27,963 nucleotides of DNA, from contig AFZH01018004.1 in NCBI GenBank assembly GCA_048213135.1, positions 1 through 27,963 of the forward strand, written 5' to 3'. Source of the DNA: Reclinomonas americana ATCC 50394. Taxonomy: Eukaryota; Jakobida; Jakobea; Jakobida. Positions 19,322-27,963 of the stretch are shown here, in pieces. The position numbers and the translations under genes are program-made. Position 1 is the stretch's first letter. The number at the start of each line of letters is the position of its first letter. The notes below the pieces were generated by a model that was given only the letters and a program-made list of their open reading frames with translations, was not told the origin of the DNA and ran no database searches.

Positions 19322-22300
19322 ATGCTGCGCGGGTTCTCCACTGGAGGCTCCAGTGATCCCTTTGATCACTTTGCCACAGTTGCGTGTGTGCACGTGAGCG
19401 CGAGTGTGTGTGTGCGTGTGTCCGCATTTATTGGCTTGTGTACTGCCGTTATGTAGACAACGCGTGCCCTCTCCTCACACACTCACACACACACACGCGC
19501 TCTCTCGTGCAGGAGAAGTCAGTCAAGTTCATTCGCAGCAGCAGCAGTGTGTCTCCGGAGCGACAGGCCAACACGCGTCTGCGTGCGAGCACTGGCGGGC
19601 TTGTGAGCAGTGGTTTTGCGGCAAATTTCTTCGGGCCTGTGCTCGGAGGGGGAGACAGCAGTGCTGCTGGGGAGAACCTGGACATCCCTCCGCGTCCTGC
19701 GCTGCGAGCGTCGCTGGATAATCCCGTCGTCGATCATGCCAGCAAACGCCTCGTCCTGCGCGAGACCCTTCATCAGGCGCAGTTCCGCAATCCCTCTGAC
19801 CGGCGGAATGCACGACAGGTGCGCAGTGCATACAGGGGCGAGAGAGAGACACGCAGAGGCCGGCAAGCTCACTGGGAGAGAAATATTAATTTTTGTGATA
19901 TCTTCCGTGTTTGTGGAGTGCCGCGGCTCATTCATCACTCCTTGTTTTGCTGCAGATTGCTCGCGTCAAGTGTCAGGTGACGAATATGGCGCACGTTGAG
20001 GCGCAGATGAGCACGGGGTATAAGCGGAATTATGGGCCGAAGCCGATTCCGCGCTCACTTGCACCGGTGAGCCTCATTTGTATGCTGGGTGTCAACACGT
20101 GCAGTGACCTAACGTGTGTGTGAGTGCAGGGTGAGCCGGCGGTGCTGGAGTCGTCGACGCAGCTGGCGTATGGTCAGCGCGAGGGCTTGCTGGTGGAGAC
20201 GCATGCGCGTGGGCGGTCATTGACGCCACCGCCGATGGGTGGGCGTGCGCGGGTGTCGGCGTTTACGCAGAACCACAGTCCGCCGCCACCTCCCGAGCGC
20301 CCGCTGAGTGGCATGTCTGAGTATGCGGTGAGTCGCGAGAGGGGGAAGGGTGAGGGGGAAAGGAGAAGGGGAAGGACGGGGAGGGAGAGAAAGGGGAAGG
20401 GGGAAGGGGAAGGGGGAAGGGGAAGGGGAAGGGGAAGGGGAAGGGAAGAGCGAGTTGTAGAAGTTGTAACCACAGCCCACCGAGTGGCCGCTTAGTGGCA
20501 TGTCTGAGTATGCGGTGATTCGCGAGAGGGGGAAGGGTGAGGGGGAAAGGGGAAGGGGAAGGGCGGGGAGGGAGAGAAAGGGGAAGGGGGAAGGGGAAAG
20601 TGCGAGCTTGGTGTGGATGTCGAAGTGTTGTAAGAAACGGTTGAACCACCGCCCGCCGCCGCCTCCCGAATGGCCGCTGTGTGGCATGTTTGAGTATGCG
20701 GTCAGTCCCAAGAGGGGGAAGGATGAGGCGAAAGGGGAAACGGGGGAGGGGGACGGGGGAAGGGGAGAGGGGGAGGGGAAGAGCGAGACATAGAAGGTAA
20801 CCACCGCCCGCCGCCGCCCCCGTTGAGTGGCATGTCTGAGTATGCGGTCAGTCGCAAGAGGGGGAAGGCAGGGGAAATGGAGGGAAAGGGCGAGCTTGGT
20901 GTTGGAGAGAGAAACGTAGAATTTTGAAAAGAACGGAACACAGATTGCAAGTGAGACACACAACACGTGCCTGTTCTAATCTCTCTTGCAACAGGCGCAC
21001 TACAAACGCGAGGGCACTCCCGACATGTCGCAGCTGGCGACATCGGCCTCGCAGCCGCCGCGCCACCAAATCAGCACCGTGCAACAGCTTGGCCTGCAGA
21101 ACAGTTTCGTCAGCCCCGTCGAATACAAGAGTACGTCGTGTCTCGCCACTCACTGCTTCATGCAGTTCTCGATCCCACTGGTTTCTCCAAACATCGCCAG
21201 GCCGCGTCTACCGTGGTGCCTTTCAAGACGGAGCACCGTCGAGGTGAGTGTGTTTCACGCTCCTCAATTCTTCATAGGAGTGCTCGGAAATTCACACTGC
21301 GTGCAGCACAAACGGCGCCCGAATTTGTGCACCCATCCATTGTGCGCCGCTTGCGCAACAAAGCGCCGGCGGCGTATGGTGTCATGGTGGAGCCTGGTGC
21401 GTCGGAGCACCTTGATCATATTCTTCATGCGTTGTGATCACTCACCCGCTTCCTCGTCTCCGCCAGATCCGTACCAAACCACCACCCGCCTCAGCTACTC
21501 GGATCATCCGCTCGGTGGCATCCATGGCGTCGCGGAGGCCGACCAACCCGGTGCGACCGCCACGCGCAAGCAGGATGCATCGCTGTCGCCCAACAAGTTG
21601 CGTGCGCGAGTCAGGCGACGAGTCGACAATGACGTTTCCTCACGCGTGAGTGTGTGCGCAGGCGTGCATTGGGCAGTGGATTCCACACGGGTAACAGCAC
21701 ACATGCGCCCGAGGAGTGGGCAAAGGGCGCCCTGAAGACAACCTACAGCAAGGAGGTGAGTGGGAGGCAAGAAAATGAAAGAATGTTCGTTGCACTCACT
21801 TTTCGTCTCCTCAGCTGTCAAAACCAATGGCCAAGGCCGGTCGAGACGGCGAAGGCAGCAACGTGAACGCCTCTGGCGTGCTGATGCATGCCATTGGTCT
21901 CACACCGACAGTGGTGGCGCAAGTCATGACCAAGAGCGGCGAGATGCAGCAGGTGAGTGAGCGATAGAGGGAGCAAAACGATGGTGATCTGTGGAGCTAA
22001 CTTTGATGCGGCAGGCCGCCTCTGCACCGTCCATTGTGTCCTCGGTGACCACGCGCCCACTGGGTGCCGCGAGTGCGCCGGGCGTGCGCCTCAGTACGCC
22101 GCCTGACAAGGCCAATGTGTCGCGCGTGGAGCTGGCACGCAACTACCGCGGCCGCGCCAAAGGTAGTGGCTTTTGGGCCGGCCAGGCCGACAGTGTCACC
22201 ACGGGTTCGTGGAAGACGCCGTTGGACATTAGCGGTGGTGTCGACGACAAGGCCAAGCACCCGACCATCCAACGGTGAGTGTCGGCTGAGCAAACTATGA

Positions 22301-22424
22301 TTGCCACCCTGTCGACTCATGCTCACTTGCACCGCACGCCAGAATGATGCTCATCCGCGATCCGACCATGCCGGGTGGATCTGCGCAGCTGAATTACGCA
22401 CACAAGAGCCGTCCGCGCGAGTGA
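19322..22424 (+). CDS. PPP1R32/SAXO4-like axonemal microtubule-associated protein
   Basis: Model of 12 exons and 557 residues: 19322-19378, 19513-19818, 19956-20066, 20130-20327, 20995-21130, 21201-21243, 21278-21396, 21467-21596, 21662-21755, 21815-21952, 22015-22274, 22343-22424. Landmarks in order resemble vertebrate PPP1R32 (SAXO4): STGGSSDPFDHFAT (6-19; compare SSGGYTDPLKFYAT), STGYKRNYGP (about 140-148; compare GTGYKSNFQP), MSEYA..HYKRE (about 220-229), GSGFHTGN (about 371-378), LKTTYSKE (about 391-398) and GSGFWAGQ. The G-[FY]-x-x-N motifs interrupted by disordered stretches suit a microtubule inner or surface protein of the axoneme. There is no enzyme fold, signal peptide or membrane segment. 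Two oddities: a 667-nt intron that repeats the preceding exon end, and a 34-nt intron (21244-21277), the shortest here and doubtful. The gene start lies 94 bp from CFAP65. The coding call is firm; the family call is moderate. Confidence 0.75.
20328..20994 (+). repeat. 667-nt intron with three extra copies of the preceding exon/donor edge
   Basis: The true exon ends ..PLSGMSEYA at 20327 with donor GTGAGTCGCGAGAGGGGG. The same edge recurs with donors at 20515 (GTGATTCGCGAGAGG), 20701 (GTCAGTCCCAAGAGG) and 20847 (GTCAGTCGCAAGAGG), spaced 187, 186 and 146 nt. Each is followed by a GGGGAAGG-type purine run. All three keep an open PL(S/C)GM(S/F)EYA-type frame. The second copy has an upstream AACCACAG acceptor that would define an in-frame 39-nt cassette exon at 20476-20514. 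The real downstream exon starts after CAACAG at 20994. Confidence 0.8.
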
Positions 22425-22619
22425 GGTAGGCAGAGAAGAAAAACAAAAGCCGCTGCCGTGGAGGAGCGGTGAACCGAAAAATGAGTACTCGCCGTGTATT
22501 TGTATTGTTTTTTCCGACGTGTTTTTTTGTTGCTCCCTTCTTGCTGTAAATGTACGCATTTGCAGCGACAACTCAACGTTCTATTCGATCGACATTCTGG
22601 TTTGTTTTTTTCTGTGGCG

Positions 22620-22883
22620 ATGGAGAGCGTTAGTGTGCCGCAGTATACCATTGAGTTGCTGGAGGCCTGCTTGAAAGTGAGCCTGGCCAAGACAAGCAGT
22701 GAGATCGATGACATTCTGCAGCAGGTGCTACAAAAGGCGCAGCCGCCAGCGGCCACCATGGCCAGACTGCAGAGGCGACTGCTGCTGACGGCGATGGAGA
22801 GGAAGCAGGAGATTGGGGCGACTGAGGATCACGTTGGCCACTTGCAGCGACAACTTGCTGGAATGATGAAGTGCATGGAGTGA
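22620..22883 (+). CDS. Small helical protein of unknown function
   Basis: An 87-codon frame from ATG 22620 to TGA 22881-22883. I do not recognise the family. The sequence (MESVSVPQYTIELLEACLK at the start) is rich in Leu, Gln, Ala, Glu and Lys and looks like two or three amphipathic helices, without signal peptide or membrane segment. The stop overlaps a possible donor (GA|GTGAGAGA at 22881). Splicing to an acceptor GCTTGCAG near 22950 would replace the end with a short Cys- and basic-rich tail. The frame stays open upstream to 22494, but that part is low-complexity and less likely coding. The 195-bp gap after the SAXO4-like stop leaves room for its own promoter. It converges on the adenylate kinase gene (gap 22884-23130). 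Confidence 0.5.
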   Translation: MESVSVPQYTIELLEACLKVSLAKTSSEIDDILQQVLQKAQPPAATMARLQRRLLLTAMERKQEIGATEDHVGHLQRQLAGMMKCME

Positions 22884-23130
22884 GAGAAAGAGACAGAGGC
22901 AGAGAGCGTGAGAGCGTGAATGCAGTGCGTGTGTGCGGCGCTTGCAGCAAGAGGAGATGTGCGTGTGATATGCGTTGTGTAAAAACCGCCGTCATTTCTC
23001 ACATCTCGCATCAAAAAAACGCATGATACACTGTGACTCCCGCTCGATGTCATTGACGCCGCACACTGGAAGAAGAGAAAAAGAAACACAACACTGCTCT
23101 AAAGAAAGAAACCATTCCGCTCCAGCGTCC

Positions 23131-24499
23131 TCACTTGTGCCGGCGCTTGTCAATGGCCACGCACACATCACCGAACACGAGGTCTGCGGACACACACACA
23201 ATCAGAGGCCGGCGGGTATCGAAAAGCAGCAAGCGACTAGCAAGGACGTACTCTTGTCACGGTTGCCGTCGACTCGCTCCAGCACGTTGTCGTACGACTA
23301 GCACAGCACAAGTCAGCGGATGCATCGATTTCTCAACTCCAACACGCGCACACACACACACTCACCGAGAGAATTGCCTGCAGATTGGAGTGGAAGTTGC
23401 CGATGCGCACGCGCACCGTCTCGGCCGTGTCGTCGGCGCGCTGCACGAGGCGTGCAATCACCTGTGCAACGGATTCAAGCATGTGAGAACAACGGAAATA
23501 AACACAAAGGGGAGAGTGGTGGTGCGAACGGACCTCGGGCTCGGTGGGCGGCGAGAACTTCATGTGGTAGATCTTGCCAGTGTCTGGGTCGGTGCGGCGA
23601 CCCGTCACACGCTCCTCGAGGGCCTGCAGTCACGGTGGTCAGCCGAGCGACGGAGAAAGCAACAATGAAAAGAAACCACCAACCTCATCCGGCACCTCCA
23701 CCAGCACAAACACGTCAGCTGCAATGCCCGCCTGCTTCAGCGCCTCGGCCTGTGCATTGGTGCGCGGGAAGCTGCACCGTCCACCGCAGAGTGAGCAACT
23801 ATCAAGCAACAGCTCCACAGTGTTGCTTGTTACGCAACCCATCCAACAGCCATCCCCTCTCCTGGCAGTCCTTCTCCTGCAACCGCGCCTTGACCATATC
23901 AATGAGCAGCTCATCGGGGACGAGTCCACCGCTCTCCATAAACGTCTTGGCCTGCTGGCCACGCTCAGTGCCTTTCCAACAGAGAGATATCAATGAGAAA
24001 TTTCATGCATAAAAAATCACGAAAACAACTCAAAGGACGCTCACCGGCCTTGACCTCTGCGCGCAGCAGATCTGCAATAGTGAAGACGAGAGGAGCGAGA
24101 GAGAGAGAGAGTGGACATGAGTTGATGATATTTCTTGTTGCAAACTGTCAACAGCAACTGTCAAGTAATGCATACCGCCTGTGCTAATGTGCACCACGTT
24201 GTACCTGATTGTGCGTGAGAGAAAGAGGAAAAGAGAGAGAGAGAGTGAGTATGTGCAATGCATGAGAGAGTCGGAACAATTACTCAACTTGGCGACGATC
24301 AGCTCACACTGAGTGCCCTTGCCGGAGGCCGGTGCACCAGCAATGATAATGCGCGGGGGTGCGCCAGTGGTGGAAACTGTGTGTGTGCGCGCGTTTGTGT
24401 GAGTGACATGTTTGCGTTTTTTCTTTGCTTTTCTTGCGAAAAGAGGTGAGGGTACGTACCACCACCCTCGGAGACGGGAACAGAAGTGCCGCAGCCCAT
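23131..24499 (-). CDS. Adenylate kinase, long-LID form, with N-terminal acylation signal
   Basis: Complete model of 10 exons and 229 residues: 24499-24460, 24376-24289, 24204-24176, 24071-24045, 23971-23839, 23771-23684, 23623-23534, 23461-23366, 23297-23252, 23183-23131. It transfers phosphate between ATP and AMP. Motifs: P-loop [10 protein letters not shown] (27-36), AMP-binding HISTGDLLRAEV (48-59), [17 protein letters not shown], the long [24 protein letters not shown] split here as [14 protein letters not shown] plus HMKFSPP, and the C-terminal [10 protein letters not shown]. The LID lacks the zinc cysteines of some bacterial enzymes. The protein starts MGCGTS, with Gly2, Cys3 and Ser6, which fits N-myristoylation plus palmitoylation. 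That suggests a membrane or flagellar-membrane pool, as for the acylated AK1 isoform of mammals; the location is inference. Two exons are only 27 and 29 nt and are confirmed by the unbroken HISTGDLLRAEV motif. Confidence 0.92.
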
Positions 24500-25036
24500 T
24501 TGATGCAGAGAGAATGGCGTGTGAGTGTGGCGAGAAAAATCAACTGACGGGACGTGTGGGACGTGGATTGGATTGGAGGAGAACGAGATGCTCTCTGGGA
24601 GAAAGCCATCGTGCACGTTGCTCTTACTGGCGACGGAGGAGGCGCTAGTGTGTGCGCGGGTGTGCGAGGATTTGGATGCATGCACGCAGGACACGACAAG
24701 AGTTGAAACAATTGTTGCCGGCTTTGCAACAAAGAGCGACTGCGCGCTGGAGTGGGCTGCACCTTAACCTTGTATCTCTCTGTTGCAGCTGACGTTGTTT
24801 CGTCTGCAGCAAGCGCTTCGCATGATGAAGCAAAGCTCGACGTCGACGTCGACAACCATTCACCGGCACAGCACGAGCCGGCATCACGCACAGCGCTCCT
24901 CCCCACGCACCCTCTGCTCTCTTTATATCTTTACGCTCCTGTAGAGTGATATCACCTGTCTGTGCGATCATCGTCGCGACGTCCTCGCTAAAAATCCAAT
25001 TTGCACTGCCTCGTGCTCTCATTCAACACGCCAGTC
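24500..25036. other. Divergent intergenic region, adenylate kinase / rhomboid
   Basis: These 537 bp separate two divergent start codons. The part near adenylate kinase is GC- and purine-rich with scattered short open frames lacking recognisable protein motifs. Near 24920-24960 an AT-richer patch (TTTATATCTTTACG) precedes the rhomboid start by about 90 bp and could be a core promoter element. I see no tRNA-like fold or other gene. Confidence 0.4.
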
Positions 25037-26333
25037 ATGGAGAACGCGTCGGCCAAGCTGAAAGACTGGTGGCGAAGGTACTCATCACTCCCACCCTCCC
25101 ACACACGCACTCTGTCTCCTCTCTCTCACACACGCACACACTCAACGGTTTTCCACAGTCTGCCAGTGATGACACGCAGCACACTTGCTCTGTGCGTGAT
25201 CATCCACGCGTGTGTGATGCTCTTTGGTCTCAACTATGGCCACGTGGCATTCGTGCCGTGGTTGATCGAGTACCAGCCCATTCAGAGTTGCGACAACTCA
25301 CCCACCTTTCTTCTGCACGCGCGCGCACTCTCCACTCACACTCATGGACGACGCAGGCTATCGCATCCTCACCGCACCGTTCTTCCACGGTGGAGTGCTC
25401 CACTTGCTGTTCAACATGATGGCACTCACGCAAATGGGACCTGGGCTGGAGTCTGAGGCCGGCTCCTTCCAGTTCGCCTACATGCTGCTGCTGTTTGTGG
25501 TCTTCTCTGGTCTGATCAACGTGGCCATCTCGGTCGGGCTCTTTTACGCCATCCAGTTTGCCGATTTCTATGTGGCGCCGAGTGTGGGCTTCTCGGGAGT
25601 GCTCTTTGGCATGATGGTGGTGGAGAATCGCATGCGGCATCTCGGCACACGCAGCCTGTACGGGATCGTGTCGGTGCCGGCGTGGTTGTACCCGTGGGCG
25701 CTGCTGATTGTGATTCAGCTTCTCATGCCCAACATCTCCTTCACTGGTCACTTGTCGGGCATTCTGGTCGGCTACGCTTGTTGCGTGCGATCTCGTGCTC
25801 TGTCTCGCCTCTCTCTTCGCGTTCTCATTCTCCGTGGCGTAGATGCGTGGGGTCTCTTGCGGTGGATCACGCCGACCACCTCCATGTTTGAGCGACTGGA
25901 TCGTGTGGGGTGCTTGCGCTCCCTCACCTCGATGGCCTCATTCCGCGCCACCAAGCCCGTGGTGCACGGCACAGCACCGGTGTCTGGCGAGTCGTTTCTC
26001 CCGCTGGCCGCCTCGAATGCCGAGTTGCGCTCACAACGTGTCTCTCCTGCACACACTCACGTGTCTCACATGCAATCGGGGTGTGTGTGTCACAGCGCTC
26101 CTGCCTCAGCACCTCGCAGTGCCTCTGCCCCCGCTGTACAAGGCGCGCCTGCACGACTCACGTCGTCGGGCCCGCGCACGGTGGGTGGCACAGGTGCTAC
26201 TGCTCCTGTTGCACCATCCGCGCCGTCACTACCGCCGACGGCACCTCCTCCTCCTCCTCCTCCTCCGTCGACCTCATCACCTGCGCCGCCCAAGGCGGCG
26301 CCAGTGTCGCAGGAACTCCTATCGTTCGACTGA
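25037..26333 (+). CDS. Rhomboid-family intramembrane serine protease, RHBDD1/RHBDL4-like, with Pro/Ala-rich tail
   Basis: Complete model of 5 exons and 336 residues: 25037-25077, 25159-25286, 25357-25779, 25843-26023, 26096-26333. It cleaves membrane proteins within the bilayer. The catalytic Ser lies in GFSGVLFG (Ser about 136) and the catalytic His in SFTGHLSGILVGY (His about 188). The HGGVLHLLFNMMAL motif is also present, with about six membrane segments between residues 15 and 205. VGFSGVLF and (S/F)(T/A)GHL(S/A)GILVG match RHBDD1/RHBDL4, the ER rhomboid that acts in ER-associated degradation. After about residue 205 there is a cytosolic Ser/Pro/Ala-rich tail ending in a polyproline stretch; I see no ubiquitin-binding or p97-binding motif. 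Three of its four introns use the donor GTTGCG. The fourth (26024-26095) is chosen because it removes an AC/GT-rich stretch and keeps the proline-rich frame; an unspliced version is also open. Confidence 0.9.
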
Positions 26334-26849
26334 TGTGGTGTAACAAATGTTTTTTCCGCAAACAAGCAAACACAAAGTCCATTGTGGGGTGTGTTGTGTA
26401 TTAGTGTGATCTCGAACAGACAGACAGACAGGCAAACGCAGGGCGAGCGAAAAAACAACAATTTCGCATCAGCAGAGGGGTCAGTCGTCACACGAGACAG
26501 GAGTGTGCAGGAGTGCGTGATGTGGAGTGGGGGACGGTGATAGGTCGCTGCACCATTAGCGGCGGGACGCAATAAGACAGGGTGGAGGTAGAGAGTGCAG
26601 ATGAAGAGCGCGAAAAAATAAGGGAGAGAGAGAGGGGGGACTAGGAACGACAGGCAGCCATCGCGCAGAAACTGAGATGGCAGCAGTTCCGCGCGCGCAG
26701 GCGCGCGGGTGTACAGTGGATTTTTCAAAGACAGAGAAGACAAATGCATACATGCGTGCGTGCGTGCGTGTATAGAGAGAAAGGGATAGTCTACGACAGG
26801 GAAGCGGGGGGAACACAAAAAAACATGGACAGTGGGAGGGCGGAGGTCC
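26334..26849. other. Convergent gap between rhomboid and importin beta-1
   Basis: These 516 bp separate the two stop codons and should hold both 3' UTRs. They include a short CAGA tetranucleotide run (about 26416-26432), a self-complementary GCGCGCGCAGGCGCGCG block (about 26691-26707) and a TGCG tetranucleotide run (about 26753-26769). The open frame at 26090-26818 on the minus strand is antisense to the rhomboid tail and shows no protein motifs. Confidence 0.55.
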
Positions 26850-27741
26850 TCAGTGCATCGCTTGCCGAATCATCTGCAATCGCCACAAGCATAAAAGTGA
26901 GAATTACATCAAGCGTGCACTCGAGCGAAAAGCACCACACACCTTTTCTGCCCACTTGCCCTGCTTCTTGCAGGTCTTGTCGCGTGACTTCTTCGCATCA
27001 GCCACCAAGTTTGATACGAACGGCATTTGCAACGCGCCACGAATTTCGGGTCCGTAGACATCGGCCAGATCACTAGTGCGACAACCGTCAACACGAGCGC
27101 ACCATCACAGACAAAAGGCACAAGGACAGGGACAACGCACCCGCACACAGAGACAGCGGCAGAGATAATGTCGTCGTCACGGAACTCGTCTTCCTCGTCC
27201 GCGACGAGCTTGACCATCTGCAACACCTCCTCGCAGTACGGCATAAAGGAGAGCGCTGCGCGACAACAACCACGCAGAGGTGAGTGAACGATATCAATGC
27301 AACGATCATCATCATCACCATCACACACCAGCGTGCTCCTTGAGGCCCTGCAGAATGCCAGTAACGCCCTCGAAAATGTGTTGCTTCAGGAAGTTGGCGT
27401 AGTCCACGTCGTCCTCGTCTTCCTTGTTAACTGGTGACTTGGAGGCGTCGATGAAAATGTTCATCACCGGCTCCAGCATGGGCACAAACTGCTCCTCCAG
27501 TGCCAGTGCCACATCGCCCATCGTCGACAACACCAGGGCCTTGGCAGTTCGCTTCAGAATGTCGTTCTGTACACGCGCGTGTCAGACACACGAATGGACA
27601 TGGCGTGTGTGCGTGCGGCGAAGCAGTGCGCACTTGAAGCATGTTCCAGAACGTGTTCATCCACTCCTCCACAAACGGCTGCACCTTCTTCTCCAGTGTC
27701 CGACAAATGTCGCTCACCACACCCAGCGATGCGAGGACAAT
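26850..27741 (-). CDS. KPNB1: Importin subunit beta-1, C-terminal part (5' end outside window)
   Basis: The last 204 residues are visible in five exons: 27741-27634, 27566-27329, 27255-27141, 27072-26943, 26873-26850, all in phase. They encode the last HEAT repeats: [75 protein letters not shown], and an end [16 protein letters not shown]. These align in order with the vertebrate importin beta-1 C-terminus (VGVVGDLCRAL, FGDIALAIG, DYLNDLRESCLEAYTGIVQ, LIGDLCTAFG, WATKELRKL). The protein carries cargo with importin alpha through nuclear pores and releases it on RanGTP binding. The final exon is only 24 nt. The upstream intron runs into a GA dinucleotide array and the window end, so the other three quarters of the gene are missing. 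Confidence 0.9.
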
Positions 27742-27751
27742 CTGTGTTTGC

Positions 27752-27963
<212 letters not shown>

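Noticed and set aside
26038-26095. 58-nt intron (GTGTCT...CACAG) in the rhomboid tail
   Set aside because: It shifts into an Arg/Leu-rich frame. The 72-nt alternative with donor GTTGCG at 26024 keeps the proline-rich frame and its stop.

Overview
This is nuclear DNA of a flagellated or ciliated single-celled eukaryote. The species cannot be assigned from the window. It carries nine protein genes. Eight are split by many introns, nearly all 53-75 nt long, with GT...AG borders; the ninth is a small open reading frame read without an intron. I rebuilt each split gene by joining conserved protein blocks across introns and checking reading phase. All eight joined models come out as whole numbers of codons. 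Exon borders are read by eye and could be off by a few bases where marked.

Layout, left to right: (1) 268-3541 (+), 3' part of a FadB/HADHA-type beta-oxidation enzyme with an added C-terminal membrane anchor; (2) 3868-9009 (-), CFAP70, a ciliary TPR protein; (3) 9094-11908 (+), an ABCD4-type ABC half-transporter; (4) 11944-19227 (-), CFAP65, a giant ASH/MSP-domain axonemal protein; (5) 19322-22424 (+), a PPP1R32/SAXO4-like axonemal microtubule protein; (6) 22620-22883 (+), a small unrecognised helical protein; (7) 23131-24499 (-), a long-form adenylate kinase with an N-myristoylation signal; (8) 25037-26333 (+), an RHBDD1/RHBDL4-type rhomboid protease with a proline-rich tail; (9) 26850-27741 (-), the C-terminal end of importin beta-1. 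Orientation alternates almost strictly. Two start-to-start gaps are only 84 and 94 bp (CFAP70/ABCD4 and CFAP65/SAXO4-like), which suggests shared bidirectional promoters. One stop-to-stop gap is 35 bp (ABCD4/CFAP65).

Four genes (CFAP70, CFAP65, the SAXO4-like gene and probably the adenylate kinase) point to motile cilia. The others serve fatty-acid oxidation, organelle transport, membrane proteolysis and nuclear import. They look like neighbours, not one pathway.

The most unusual layer is the repeat DNA. Only introns that hold tandem repeats are long. At three places the repeat unit is a copy of a gene edge: the CFAP70 stop-codon end (3576-3915), a CFAP70 exon/donor junction (4885-5975), and a SAXO4-like exon/donor junction (20280-20870). 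The genome also uses a recurrent GTTGCG splice donor, at least ten times here. Both window ends are simple repeats, so the window may be a complete contig broken at repeats.
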